Source: Synergistetes bacterium HGW-Synergistetes-1
Lineage (GTDB): Bacteria; Synergistota; Synergistia; Synergistales; Synergistaceae
Assembly (NCBI GenBank): GCA_002839185.1
Contig: PGXO01000012.1
Location: forward strand, 1-51,929
Direction: 5' to 3'
Length of the DNA: 51,929 nt
A program made the position numbers and the translations under genes. Shown here one piece after another: positions 7,504 through 15,924 of the stretch. The first letter of the stretch is position 1. Each line of letters begins with the position of its first letter. The notes beneath the pieces are model-generated. The model did no database searches and was not told where the DNA came from. It saw only the letters and a list, made by a program, of their open reading frames with translations.

Positions 7504-8631
7504 ATGAAGAAAATCTTATTTTCGATCATCCTTTTTACATTTATGGCACTGGCAGTATTTCAGCCGTTGGTAAGGATATGCGCCGAAGCTGCAGCAAGTT
7601 CCTCAACTGCAGTGAAAACGACAAAGGGGGGTGGTAGGATGACGTTCGCTTTTAAAGATGAGACTTACATCAGTGAAAAAGGAACTGCGGTGATCTATCT
7701 CGCCGGAGGGTGCTTCTGGGGACTTGAAAAAATGATGCAGTCGATCCCTGGAGTCGTAAGGGCAACAAGCGGATACGCCAACGGCGACGCCTCTATAAAG
7801 CCCGAATACAGAGAAGTATGTTCAGGGAGGACAGGTTATCGCGAAACTGTGCGTGTCGAATACAAAGAAGATAAGATCAGCCTTGACGCCATACTCTTTG
7901 CCTTCTTCGGGGCAATAGATCCGACAGTTAAAAACAGGCAGGGCAATGATATAGGAAGCCAGTACCAGAGCGGGATCTATTTTACAGATGAAAATTCCGC
8001 AAAGGCAGTCGAACACGTAGTAAAGGTCGAAAAGATGCGCCATAAAAACTTCGCAGTTGAGATAAAACCGCTGGAGTCATTTTATGATGCGGAAGAGTAC
8101 CACCAGGATTACCTTGACAAAAATCCTGGAGGATACTGCCATATCACTCCCGCTGAGATGAAAATTGTTGAAGATATGACAGTCGACCCTGCCAAATACA
8201 GAAGGCCAGAAGATGAAGAAATAAAAAAGAGGCTTTCGAAAGAGGCCTATATGGTAGCAGTTGAGTCCGGCACGGAACCATCCTTCAACAACGAGTTCTG
8301 GGACCACAAAGAAAAGGGTATCTACGTAGATGCAGTAACCGGCGAGCCGCTATTTTCTTCAAAAGACAAGTTTGAAAGTCCGTGCGGCTGGCCTGCATTT
8401 TCAAAGCCCATCGACCCCAACACAATAGTCTATTTGAACGATAATTCTTTCGGGATGAGAAGGACAGAGGTAAGGAGCAGAGCAGGAAACTCGCATCTGG
8501 GGCATGTCTTCCACGGAGACCCTCACTCCCCAAACGGCACCCGTTTCTGCATAAACAGCCTTTCCCTCAGGTTCATCCCATTTAGCGAGATGGAGAAAAG
8601 GGGTTACGGCTACCTGACCCAGTACGTTTAG
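7504..8631 (+). CDS. msrAB: Exported bifunctional methionine sulfoxide reductase MsrA-MsrB
   Basis: 375 aa fusion. Residues 1-31 form a Sec signal peptide (KK, a hydrophobic core, then a CAEA-A type cleavage region), so the enzyme acts outside the cytoplasm on oxidised exported proteins. The MsrA domain follows (about 60-210) with catalytic Cys70 in GGCFWG. The MsrB domain (about 235-370) has CGWPAF (Cys294) and the catalytic RFCINSLSLRF (Cys349). The MsrB part lacks the zinc CxxC pairs, as in the MsrB domains of many fusions. Reductant is probably a membrane thiol relay, but none is encoded nearby. A bidirectional terminator follows. Confidence 0.95.
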   Translation: MKKILFSIILFTFMALAVFQPLVRICAEAAASSSTAVKTTKGGGRMTFAFKDETYISEKGTAVIYLAGGCFWGLEKMMQSIPGVVRATSGYANGDASIKPEYREVCSGRTGYRETVRVEYKEDKISLDAILFAFFGAIDPTVKNRQGNDIGSQYQSGIYFTDENSAKAVEHVVKVEKMRHKNFAVEIKPLESFYDAEEYHQDYLDKNPGGYCHITPAEMKIVEDMTVDPAKYRRPEDEEIKKRLSKEAYMVAVESGTEPSFNNEFWDHKEKGIYVDAVTGEPLFSSKDKFESPCGWPAFSKPIDPNTIVYLNDNSFGMRRTEVRSRAGNSHLGHVFHGDPHSPNGTRFCINSLSLRFIPFSEMEKRGYGYLTQYV

Positions 8632-8658
8632 TGATATCACCGTTTATTAACGACCTAA

Positions 8659-8698
8659 AAAAAAGAGTCCCGGAAAGATAACTCCGTGACTCTTTTTT
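8659..8698. terminator. Bidirectional terminator between msrAB and the DUF815 gene
   Basis: AAAAAAGAGTC (8659-8669) pairs with GACTCTTTTTT (8688-8698), with additional inner CCGGA/TCCG pairing. A-tract and T-tract on the two sides make it work for both converging transcripts. Confidence 0.85.
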
Positions 8699-8733
8699 GA
8701 TTTTAATAAAAGCTCTTTCGCTCAGGCAACAAA

Positions 8734-10020
8734 CTATTCTTTTCTTCCAGCCATGAACTCTACGAACTGCCTTGCCGCCCTGCCTGAAAAACCTCCATGT
8801 TTGAGTTCCCACTGGACGGCTCCCAGTACCAGTTCCTCTTCTGAAGCATCTACCTCATATTCTTTTGCCAGGATCCTTACAATATTGAGATACTCTTCCT
8901 GCTCCGGTGAGAAATATCTGATCATGAGGCCAAACCTGTCGACCAGGGACATCCGCTCCTGGATCGTCTCGGATTCGTGCATGTCCTCATACTTGTCTTC
9001 CCTGTCAGCCCAGGTCTCTTTCATCAGGTGGCGTCTGTTGGATGTAGCATATATGAGGATGTTGTCAGGTCTTTTTTCAAGGCCTCCCTCTATGAAAGCC
9101 TTGAGGAACTTGTACTCGACCTCGAAATGCTCAAAAGAGAGATCATCCATAAAAATAACAAACTTGTAGTTTCTGTTTTTTATGAGATCTACGATAGTCT
9201 CAAGGTCTTCGATCTGGTGTTTGTACACCTCGACCATCCTGAGTCCTTTCGGGGCAAACTCATTCAGAAGCGCTTTGACGGTGGAAGATTTTCCTGTGCC
9301 GCTCTCCCCGTAAAGCAGGACATTGTTTGCAGGCCTGCCTTCAAGGAATGCTGCTGTATTATCGACAACTATCTTTTTCTGCTCTTCATACCCGACAAGC
9401 CCTTCGAGAGATATTTCTTCAGTGTGTGTTACAGGGATCAATTCCCCTCTTTTGCCGTCCCACCTGAAAGCCTTGTTGAGGGCAAACTGTCCTGAGCCGT
9501 GTTTATAATGGAACTCCAAAATCTTTTTGTAAAAATCATCTGTATCCGCAGACTTCCTGAGTGCATCGGCAAATTCGCGGACAATATGTCCGGATGACCT
9601 GTCAAGCGCACCGTTTTCCAGCTTAAGCGGCTTATAATCCCCGTACCTTCCAAAAGCGGAAACTTCGAGGTCTTCATCAATGAGGTTCAGATCGAAATTA
9701 AAATAGAAACGGATAGTCTCAATATCCTCTTTTACGAGCCTGGAGAGAGTTCCGGAGAGCTCTTTCCTGCGTTCCTGAGCAAGCGAGAAAGTGGTCTCGA
9801 ACTTTGCAAAAAGCATGGTTATCCATGACTGCCAGATATTGCCGTTTATTCCCATCATCTCAGCAGCCTCTGCCATGCGGCATACAGATTCACAGTACCA
9901 GGAGATAGTCTCTTGCTTGTAACTTTCGTCGATCTGACCGGCACTTTTGATCAGTCCGGATATGCATGCAAAGACCTCGTCTTTTTCAAGTTCCCTGAGG
10001 GCCATAAGTTCCTGTTTCAT
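8734..10020 (-). CDS. DUF815 family AAA ATPase
   Basis: 428 aa. The C-terminal half is a AAA ATPase of the DUF815 family: P-loop GESGTGKS at 238-245, Walker B VIFMDDL near 284-290, a sensor-like ATSNRRHL, and an arginine-rich EDKYEDMHESETIQERMSL region. The N-terminal ~190 residues are helical and of unknown role. The molecular function of the family is not established. The ATG follows the typA stop with no gap (TAA-ATG), so the two are probably translated together. Confidence 0.88.
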   Translation of the reverse strand: MKQELMALRELEKDEVFACISGLIKSAGQIDESYKQETISWYCESVCRMAEAAEMMGINGNIWQSWITMLFAKFETTFSLAQERRKELSGTLSRLVKEDIETIRFYFNFDLNLIDEDLEVSAFGRYGDYKPLKLENGALDRSSGHIVREFADALRKSADTDDFYKKILEFHYKHGSGQFALNKAFRWDGKRGELIPVTHTEEISLEGLVGYEEQKKIVVDNTAAFLEGRPANNVLLYGESGTGKSSTVKALLNEFAPKGLRMVEVYKHQIEDLETIVDLIKNRNYKFVIFMDDLSFEHFEVEYKFLKAFIEGGLEKRPDNILIYATSNRRHLMKETWADREDKYEDMHESETIQERMSLVDRFGLMIRYFSPEQEEYLNIVRILAKEYEVDASEEELVLGAVQWELKHGGFSGRAARQFVEFMAGRKE

Positions 10021-11916
10021 TTACTCTTCCTCGTCAGATTCCACCACTCCGGCTCTAGCTCTTGCTTTTTTTCGTTCATCCGAGTTGAGGATCATCTTAC
10101 GGATCCTCACGTTGAGGGGCGTAACTTCGACAAGCTCGTCATCGCTTATCCATTCAAGCGCTGTATCTATTGTCATTATTCTCGGGACATCAAGGACCGT
10201 TATCATATCTTTCGTAGCTGATCTGTGGTTGGTCTGCTGTTTTCTCTTACTTGGGTTGCAGGGCATGTCCTTGTTTCTCGAGCTCTCTCCTACGACCTGT
10301 CCGTTATAAACAGGCTCTCCGGGCTTAACGAAAAGCGTTCCGCGTTCCTGCAGATTATCGAGGGCGTAGCTCGTAGTCGTCCCGCTGTCCATGCTCACAA
10401 GGGAGCCTCTGCTTCTTGATGCTATGTCTCCTACCCATTCGCCGTAACCAACGAATCTTGAAGCCAGTATCCCGAGGCCTCTTGTATCTGTAAGAAACTC
10501 TCCTCTGTAGCCTATAAGACCTCTTGTCGGTATCCGGAAAGAAAGCCGGAGCACTCCGGTGCCGCCGTTTTCCATGTTCTTCAGCTCACCTTTGCGCTGA
10601 GCCAGTTTCTGTATCACGACGCCCTGATATTCCTCCGGAACGTCTACGATGACTTCCTCCATTGGTTCCAGCATTTTGCCTCTGGCATCGTGCTGGACTA
10701 TGACTTCAGGTCTTGATACACATATTTCAGAACCTTCCCTGCGCATCTCCTCGATCAGAATGCCAAGATGAAGTTCACCTCTGCCTGAGACCTTAACTCC
10801 ATCGGGACGGCCGATATCATCCATGCGGAGCGCAGGATCTGTTTTTGTCTCACGTTCAATTCTGGCCTTTAGCTGCCTCAGGGTTATAGCGTTTCCGTCC
10901 TGACCGGCAAATGGGCTCGTGTTGACAAGGAAGAACATTGAAACTGTAGGTTCTTCAATATCCAGCGGGTGCATCACATGTCCGGAAAGTTCAGGCGAGT
11001 TGATCGTGTCACCGAGGTCTATATTCTCCGGTCCTGTAAACCAAACAATATCCCCGGCTCCGACAGCATCAACTTCTGTCCTGATAAGGCCGTTGGTCAC
11101 ATAAAGGTGGGTACAGGATGAAGTATCAGTAGAAACTATCTCCCAATCGGTTTGATCGTAATCTTTCCATCTTGTATGTGTCCTGACAATTTTGTCTCCC
11201 CTATGCAGAGTGCCCTGAAGGATCCTTCCGCACCCTATCCTTCCAAGATATTCGCTCCATGAAAGAGTGCATATTTGCATGAGGAAGGGCTTGTCCATCT
11301 CAGCCTGGGGCGCTGGGACTTTATCTATTATTGTTCTGAAAAGGTCGTCCATTCCAGCCTTGGTGTTATCTTCCCTTTTGTCGAGATCGTCAACGAACCA
11401 GCTCTGAAGACCTGAGCCATAGAGGACCGCAAAATCGCACTGTTCCTCCGTTGCTCCAAGTTCTATAAAAAGATCGAAAGTTTTATCAAGAGCGCCGTTT
11501 GGATCTGCATTCGGTCTGTCTACCTTATTTACGATCACGATGGGATTTAGTCCCAGTCTGAGAGCTCTCATGAGAACATATCTTGTTTGGGGCATCGGTC
11601 CCTCGTTCGCGTCCACAAGGAGGAGAACAGAATCTACCATTGAAAGGACTCTTTCAACCTCCCCAGAAAAATCCGCATGCCCGGGAGTATCAACAATGTT
11701 TATCTTGTAGCCGCCCCATTCGACTGTGCAGTGCTTGGCCTTTATAGTTATGCCCCGCTCGCGCTCAAGCGTTCCCGCATCCATGACACGTTCTTCCACT
11801 ACCTGATTATCCCTGAAAAGCCTCGCCGATTTAAATATACCGTCGATAAGGGTGGTCTTGCCATGGTCGATATGGGCTATAATGGCTATGTTTCTGATCT
11901 TTGATGAGTCCTGCAT
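10021..11916 (-). CDS. typA: Ribosome-associated GTPase TypA/BipA
   Basis: Translational GTPase related to EF-G, used in ribosome assembly and stress adaptation. G motifs: [10 protein letters not shown] (G1), ERERGITI (G2), DTPGHADF (G3), NKVDRPNA (G4). Domains II, III, V and the C-terminal TypA domain follow. The longest frame opens at 11970, but no ribosome site precedes that codon. I chose the ATG at 11916 (protein MQDSSKIRN..., 631 aa), which has AAGGGA about 9 nt upstream and matches the family's usual N-terminus. The gene is transcribed from a strong promoter at 12003-12032. Confidence 0.95.
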   Translation of the reverse strand: MQDSSKIRNIAIIAHIDHGKTTLIDGIFKSARLFRDNQVVEERVMDAGTLERERGITIKAKHCTVEWGGYKINIVDTPGHADFSGEVERVLSMVDSVLLLVDANEGPMPQTRYVLMRALRLGLNPIVIVNKVDRPNADPNGALDKTFDLFIELGATEEQCDFAVLYGSGLQSWFVDDLDKREDNTKAGMDDLFRTIIDKVPAPQAEMDKPFLMQICTLSWSEYLGRIGCGRILQGTLHRGDKIVRTHTRWKDYDQTDWEIVSTDTSSCTHLYVTNGLIRTEVDAVGAGDIVWFTGPENIDLGDTINSPELSGHVMHPLDIEEPTVSMFFLVNTSPFAGQDGNAITLRQLKARIERETKTDPALRMDDIGRPDGVKVSGRGELHLGILIEEMRREGSEICVSRPEVIVQHDARGKMLEPMEEVIVDVPEEYQGVVIQKLAQRKGELKNMENGGTGVLRLSFRIPTRGLIGYRGEFLTDTRGLGILASRFVGYGEWVGDIASRSRGSLVSMDSGTTTSYALDNLQERGTLFVKPGEPVYNGQVVGESSRNKDMPCNPSKRKQQTNHRSATKDMITVLDVPRIMTIDTALEWISDDELVEVTPLNVRIRKMILNSDERKKARARAGVVESDEEE

Positions 11917-12002
11917 TGTTTTTGTTCCCTTCATCTGCAGATTACCGCTAAACGGCACAGATATTTTCAAAATTTAGATATATCGATATTTGACAAACGA
12001 GA

Positions 12003-12032
12003 ATTATATCATTATATACGTATTCAAGTCAA
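12003..12032 (-). promoter_or_regulatory. Promoter of typA
   Basis: TTGACT (12027-12032), 18-nt spacer, TATAAT (12003-12008) on the minus strand, about 90 bp before the typA start. Confidence 0.7.
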
Positions 12033-12058
12033 AAAATATAGCCGCCATAAAGGCGGCC
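12031..12058 (-). terminator. Terminator of the YheO-like regulator gene
   Basis: GCCGCC/GGCGGC stem (12041-12046 and 12052-12057), loop of 5, followed on the minus strand by TATA and a T6 tract (12031-12036). It overlaps the -35 of the typA promoter. Confidence 0.7.
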
Positions 12059-12083
12059 AAAACAGAATATATCGTTTTATTTA

Positions 12084-12737
12084 TCAGTCCTGGCCGTCCC
12101 TTACCGACCTTAGATCAGCATAAAGGGTGTATCGGCTTCTTCCCATCTCCTTGGCAAGGCTTTCGATAGATCCCTTAAGTTTGAAAAAACCAAGACTGTC
12201 CATAAATTTAATACACTGTTTTCTCTCTTCGCTGTTTAAAAAATTCAGCGGTTTGCCAAATTTCTTTCTGGCTTTTTCGATAAGGGATTCATGGCCTTTG
12301 ATCCCGCTGAACTTTTCTGTTTTAACACTTTCAAAAGAGAGCGGGATCGTCCTCATCATAAAATCGCCCATGTCTTTCAGAATGCTCGCCTTTGTCATGT
12401 CAAAATTAATGCAGAGAAAGCCAACCAGTTTATCCTCTTCATCTTTTATGAGTGCCACGCCTGAACGCATAGGTCTCCCATTCCCCGCTTCGGATGGGTA
12501 GTTGGCGATATAGTCAACCTCAATGGATCTGGGGTCTGACATAAGGAATTTTCCGAAGTCCGTCATAGGTGCGTTTACATCCCTGCCGGTAAGGTTGCCG
12601 TTTACAAGGGCAACTATGGATGTGTCGCCGTCAGAAACATCATGAAGAACTATTTCATAGTCACTTCCCAGCATTTTACCGAGAAGCTCCACGACAGGTA
12701 TGAAGGGAAGAAGGACAGGATGGACTTTTTTTAACAT
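12084..12737 (-). CDS. YheO/DauR-like transcriptional regulator (PAS + HTH)
   Basis: 217 aa with an N-terminal YheO-type PAS-like domain (about 8-115, with the family's ..LGSDYEIVLHD and ..GFLCINFD segments) and a C-terminal helix-turn-helix (about 185-212: SIESLAKEMGRSRYTLYADL). Members such as DauR of Pseudomonas control D-amino-acid catabolism. It lies 67 bp downstream of the ornithine-cyclodeaminase-like gene, with an 11-bp terminator hairpin ending only 13 bp before its start. It is therefore probably expressed by read-through of that gene, or from a promoter I cannot see. A role in controlling that enzyme is an inference. Confidence 0.85.
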   Translation of the reverse strand: MLKKVHPVLLPFIPVVELLGKMLGSDYEIVLHDVSDGDTSIVALVNGNLTGRDVNAPMTDFGKFLMSDPRSIEVDYIANYPSEAGNGRPMRSGVALIKDEEDKLVGFLCINFDMTKASILKDMGDFMMRTIPLSFESVKTEKFSGIKGHESLIEKARKKFGKPLNFLNSEERKQCIKFMDSLGFFKLKGSIESLAKEMGRSRYTLYADLRSVRDGQD

Positions 12738-12750
12738 ATACTCGCCTCAC

Positions 12751-12791
12751 AAAAAACTGACGGGAGAACATCATTGATCATCTCCCGTCAG
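12751..12791 (-). terminator. Terminator/attenuator between the ornithine-cyclodeaminase-like gene and the regulator
   Basis: An 11-bp perfect stem CTGACGGGAGA/TCTCCCGTCAG (12757-12767 and 12781-12791) with a 13-nt loop and a T6 run on the minus strand (12751-12756). It ends just before the ribosome site of the regulator gene, so it may set a low level of read-through. Confidence 0.8.
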
Positions 12792-12804
12792 CAAAAGTTT
12801 ATTG

Positions 12805-13797
12805 CTAGAGTTTGATAACAGTACCTACTCCTGCTTCAGATGCCTTTTTAACGACCTCTGCTGCAGCTACTATATCAAGTGTTGCAAAACCGACCGTCTT
12901 CATGATCGTGATTTCGTCTTTGGAGCGGCGGCCCTCGGCTTTGCCCAGGATCAGTTCGCCAAGCTCTCCGGCGATCGAATCAGAAGAGAAGAGACCTTCT
13001 TTCATGGGAATGATAAAATCTCCCGCTTCCGAAAGGACTGCTTCACGGTTATCTACAAAGATCCTGCCGGCACGGCGGATAAGCTCTGCAGGCAGCTCCC
13101 TCTTGTCTGGGGTGTACGAGCCAACTCCGTTTATATGGCATCCGGGCTTGATGTCCTCATTGGAGAAGACCGGGGTTGCTGACGTAGTGACTGTTGTTAT
13201 GATGTCTGCATCGGTTACAGCTGCCTTCGAAGAAGCCGCTTCGACAAGCTTAACCCCAAAACGGTCTGCAAGCGGCTGGTTCTTTTCAACGAAGGCCGCA
13301 GCACGTCCGGGAAGCGCATCAAATATCCTTATCTCCTCAAGTTCCCTGACTGTCATAAGTGCCTCCAGCTGGGCAGGTCCCTGGCCGCCTGTTCCAAAAA
13401 GGGCCGCGATCCTGCTGTTCGGGTTAGAGAGGAGTTCTGTTGCTGCGCCTGAGATCGCCGCTGTTCTGATCTGAGTGAGTGTTGTGCCTTCAATTATTGC
13501 GGTAACGAGTCCTGTTGTGCCGTCTATAAGCGCTACTGTAGCCGGAACGACGGGGATACCCTTTTCAGCGTTTGCAGGGAAATAGGATACCAGCTTCACC
13601 CCTGCCATATTGAGTTCTCCCCCTACATAAGCAGGCATGAACATACACTGCCCGGCCTTTGATTCTGTCTCGAGGTTTATGCGGAGGGGAACAATAGCCT
13701 TACCCTTCGTATGGAGGACAAAGGCCCTTTTATCTGCCTCTATCGCATCTCTCATAGTAAACACAGAAAGAATATCTTCTCTCGATAAAAGTAACAT
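12805..13797 (-). CDS. Ornithine cyclodeaminase / mu-crystallin family protein
   Basis: About 330 aa NAD(P)-dependent enzyme of the OCD/mu-crystallin/alanine dehydrogenase superfamily. Visible features: the substrate-lysine region near GVKLVSYFP, the IRTAAISGAATELL helix with conserved arginine, the Rossmann GTGGQG around residue 133, and ..NGVGSYTPDKRELP. Sequence alone does not separate ornithine cyclodeaminase, alanine dehydrogenase, ketimine reductase or a related activity. The frame can start at a GTG (13806), but that lies inside the AAGGAG site; the ATG at 13797 (MLLLSRED) has correct spacing. The neighbouring regulator suggests inducible amino-acid use. Confidence 0.88.
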   Translation of the reverse strand: MLLLSREDILSVFTMRDAIEADKRAFVLHTKGKAIVPLRINLETESKAGQCMFMPAYVGGELNMAGVKLVSYFPANAEKGIPVVPATVALIDGTTGLVTAIIEGTTLTQIRTAAISGAATELLSNPNSRIAALFGTGGQGPAQLEALMTVRELEEIRIFDALPGRAAAFVEKNQPLADRFGVKLVEAASSKAAVTDADIITTVTTSATPVFSNEDIKPGCHINGVGSYTPDKRELPAELIRRAGRIFVDNREAVLSEAGDFIIPMKEGLFSSDSIAGELGELILGKAEGRRSKDEITIMKTVGFATLDIVAAAEVVKKASEAGVGTVIKL

Positions 13798-13824
13798 CTG
13801 TGGCACTCCTTTCTTGGTCGCTTC

Positions 13825-13868
13825 AGTCTTTTCAAATTCTTTGGATATTATACTTCATTGAAAAGACT
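13825..13868 (-). promoter_or_regulatory. Inverted repeat bracketing the -10 of the ornithine-cyclodeaminase-like gene
   Basis: Perfect 9-bp inverted repeat AGTCTTTTC (13825-13833) / GAAAAGACT (13860-13868). Between the arms lies a TATAAT -10 on the minus strand (13847-13852); no good -35 is visible. Arms spaced 35 bp start-to-start around a promoter suggest a two-site operator, possibly for the YheO-like regulator, or an mRNA leader stem. Confidence 0.45.
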
Positions 13869-13898
13869 ATTGGTTTGTAGCTAACTGACGATCATATT

Positions 13899-14762
13899 TT
13901 ATTTTTTTGTGAACGCAGCGCGCAGCAGATCAAGGCCTGCTATCAGGATGACCGCTGCAACTACCCACTGGAGCATGCTGGTATCAAGACTCTTGACGAT
14001 AAATACCGCAGCGAGGACTCCGAGTATGCCGAAGATACTGCTGAAGAGAGTTATCTTTCTGGCATACTGACCGAGACGTACGAATTCCATACCGCCGACC
14101 GGAACAGAGAATGTGCATGCGCCCATCATTACAGGGAAAGCAATAGCCGGGTTGAGTCCAAGTGCGTAAACTGTCGCCATCGTAGGAGCGTAAGAACCGA
14201 CTCCGACGTTGTTAAGTGCACCGTAGACCAACAGAAGCACCATGCCGAGTGCAAGTTTCCCGCCGGTCAGGCCTGTAGCCTCACCGCCCGAGGGCAACAG
14301 TCCGAACTTGCCTGCAACCACGAAGAATGACGCGAGCACAAGTCCGACTCCCATGAACATCCTTATGTGTTTTACCGGCATCTTTACAACAAAACGCGGA
14401 CCAAAATAAGCGCCTATCATCTGTGAGACTATCAGGAGCACAAGGGTCATCTGATCAACGTCAATTGATGATATGTAAGCAAGGGCCATGACAGCTACCG
14501 GTATTGCGCACTGTGTATTGAGCGTTCCTGGAAGCTTTGCGTCATCAACAAGCTTTCTTGCACGGTAAAGGACAGTTGAAAGCGCGAAATCGGAAATACC
14601 GAAAGTCGAAAAGAAGAAACAGACTGCTCCCCAGACTGCAAGGAGTATATTGTTTCCCGGTTCTGCCCATGCTTCCTTTTTGTGTTTCATGAAATCTGTA
14701 AAGAATCGGAATGCGAAAAGCCCATTGACCAGAACTATTAACAACAGCAGAATTTTGACCAT
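13899..14762 (-). CDS. TauE/SafE family membrane permease
   Basis: 287 aa, eight or nine hydrophobic segments, of the TauE/SafE (sulfite exporter-like) family. Features include the LPGTLNTQCAIPVAVMAL segment in the first half and the NNVGVGSYAPTMATVYALG motif in the second, the two related half-repeats typical of the family. Members export sulfite, sulfoacetate or organic acids; the substrate here is unknown. It has its own promoter (14806-14835) with a CRP-like palindrome over the start site. Confidence 0.85.
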   Translation of the reverse strand: MVKILLLLIVLVNGLFAFRFFTDFMKHKKEAWAEPGNNILLAVWGAVCFFFSTFGISDFALSTVLYRARKLVDDAKLPGTLNTQCAIPVAVMALAYISSIDVDQMTLVLLIVSQMIGAYFGPRFVVKMPVKHIRMFMGVGLVLASFFVVAGKFGLLPSGGEATGLTGGKLALGMVLLLVYGALNNVGVGSYAPTMATVYALGLNPAIAFPVMMGACTFSVPVGGMEFVRLGQYARKITLFSSIFGILGVLAAVFIVKSLDTSMLQWVVAAVILIAGLDLLRAAFTKK

Positions 14763-14783
14763 ACTTACCAGCCTCCAATTTAA

Positions 14784-14799
14784 TGTGATTTAATTCACT
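14784..14799. promoter_or_regulatory. CRP/FNR- or Rex-like palindrome at the TauE gene start site
   Basis: TGTGA-TTTAAT-TCACT matches the CRP-family consensus TGTGA-N6-TCACA in 9 of 10 positions, and resembles Rex sites less well. It overlaps the predicted transcription start (about 14799), a position that favours repression. No CRP/FNR or Rex gene is in the window. Confidence 0.45.
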
Positions 14800-14805
14800 T
14801 TGAAA

Positions 14806-14835
14806 ATGATAACATTTCATACACTTTTTTGTCAA
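14806..14835 (-). promoter_or_regulatory. Promoter of the TauE/SafE permease gene
   Basis: Perfect TTGACA (14830-14835), 18-nt spacer, TATCAT (14806-14811) on the minus strand. Translation begins about 37 bp past the likely start site with a TTGGAGG ribosome site. Confidence 0.7.
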
Positions 14836-14864
14836 CTATACAATTTTTTATATTTTATGGCAGA

Positions 14865-14906
14865 GAAATAAAAAATCACCGCCCATATAATGTCAGCGGT
14901 GATTTT
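14865..14906 (-). terminator. Terminator overlapping the 3' end of the 2-hydroxyacid dehydrogenase gene
   Basis: An 11-bp stem AAAATCACCGC/GCGGTGATTTT (14872-14882 and 14896-14906) followed by a T-rich tract on the minus strand. The upstream arm is formed by the last codons of the coding region. Confidence 0.8.
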
Positions 14907-15924
14907 CTTGCACTTGTGAAATGTCTTTGGTTCTTATTCGTTTCAAAACTTCGGGATTCACAAGATTTGGCGGGACTCTTCCCTCAAGAGCTTCGATCAG
15001 GTTCGTAGCGGCAAGCCGCGCCATCCCCTCCCTGGATCTTTGGGTGGCACTCCCTATGTGAGGCATCATCACAACGTTCTCTAGCTTGAGCAGCGGTTCA
15101 TCCATAGGAACAGGCTCTTTCTCATATACATCAAGGCCCGCTCCGCAGATCCAACCCTCCGAGCATGCACGGAAGAGGGCTTTCTGGTTAACGACAGCTC
15201 CCCTGGCAGTGTTTATGAGCACCGCATCTTTTTTCATCATACGAAGCTCTCTTTCTCCTATGAGCCCTGCCGTCTCATTTGTCAGGGCGCAGTTGAGAGA
15301 TACAAAATCGCTTCTTTTAAGGAGATCTTCCAAAGTTACGTATTCAGCACAGAGTTTTTCTTCATATTCCGTTTTGCGTGTCCTGCACGTGTATATGATC
15401 TTCATTCCAAAGGCCAGCGCTCTTTTTGCGACAGCCCGGCCTATTTCCCCGAATCCTACGATCCCAAGAACGGAACATGAAAGGTCTTTACCGACAAACT
15501 GGTTTGGAGACCAATGGGCCCAGCCGCCCTCCCTCATTATCCTCTCGTTCTCCATCGCCTTTCGGGCAGACATAAGCATGAGCATCATCGCCGTGTCAGC
15601 TGTTGCATCCGTAAGCACCCCGGGAGTGTTGGTCACCATTATCCCAAATTCGGTCGCAGCCTTTATGTCAACGTTGTCATATCCGACAGAATAGAGGCTT
15701 GCGATTTTCAGCTTCACTGCCTTTTCAAAAAAATCCCTGTCCATATGAATGCCCATCGTCATTATCAGGCCATCGGCCAGGGGAATATCTCTTAACACGG
15801 TCTCGGGATCCGGCTTGCCGTCGATGCTCCAGAGCTTGTGATCGACCTTCCCTTCCAACAGTGACATTCCGGTATCCTGTATTAGCTGGGTCAGAAATAC
15901 TTTAGGTTTTGACATCAACATCAT
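14893..15924 (-). CDS. D-isomer-specific 2-hydroxyacid dehydrogenase (glyoxylate/hydroxypyruvate reductase-like)
   Basis: About 343 aa NAD(P)-dependent dehydrogenase. The nucleotide-binding GxGxxG is VGFGEIG, and the catalytic triad is visible as INTARG (Arg), VYEKEP (Glu) and MPHIGS (His). This fits D-lactate/glyoxylate/hydroxypyruvate reductase-type enzymes; the substrate cannot be read from sequence. The longest start overlaps the ROK stop as ATGA; the ATG at 15915 (MSKPKVFL) has better ribosome-site spacing and is equally likely. It is the last gene of a five-gene operon starting with ychF. Confidence 0.9.
   Translation of the reverse strand: MMLMSKPKVFLTQLIQDTGMSLLEGKVDHKLWSIDGKPDPETVLRDIPLADGLIMTMGIHMDRDFFEKAVKLKIASLYSVGYDNVDIKAATEFGIMVTNTPGVLTDATADTAMMLMLMSARKAMENERIMREGGWAHWSPNQFVGKDLSCSVLGIVGFGEIGRAVAKRALAFGMKIIYTCRTRKTEYEEKLCAEYVTLEDLLKRSDFVSLNCALTNETAGLIGERELRMMKKDAVLINTARGAVVNQKALFRACSEGWICGAGLDVYEKEPVPMDEPLLKLENVVMMPHIGSATQRSREGMARLAATNLIEALEGRVPPNLVNPEVLKRIRTKDISQVQENHR

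Noticed and set aside
12812-13474. 220-codon open frame antisense to the ornithine-cyclodeaminase-like gene
   Set aside because: Ser/Ala/Pro-rich shadow of the real gene with no ribosome site.
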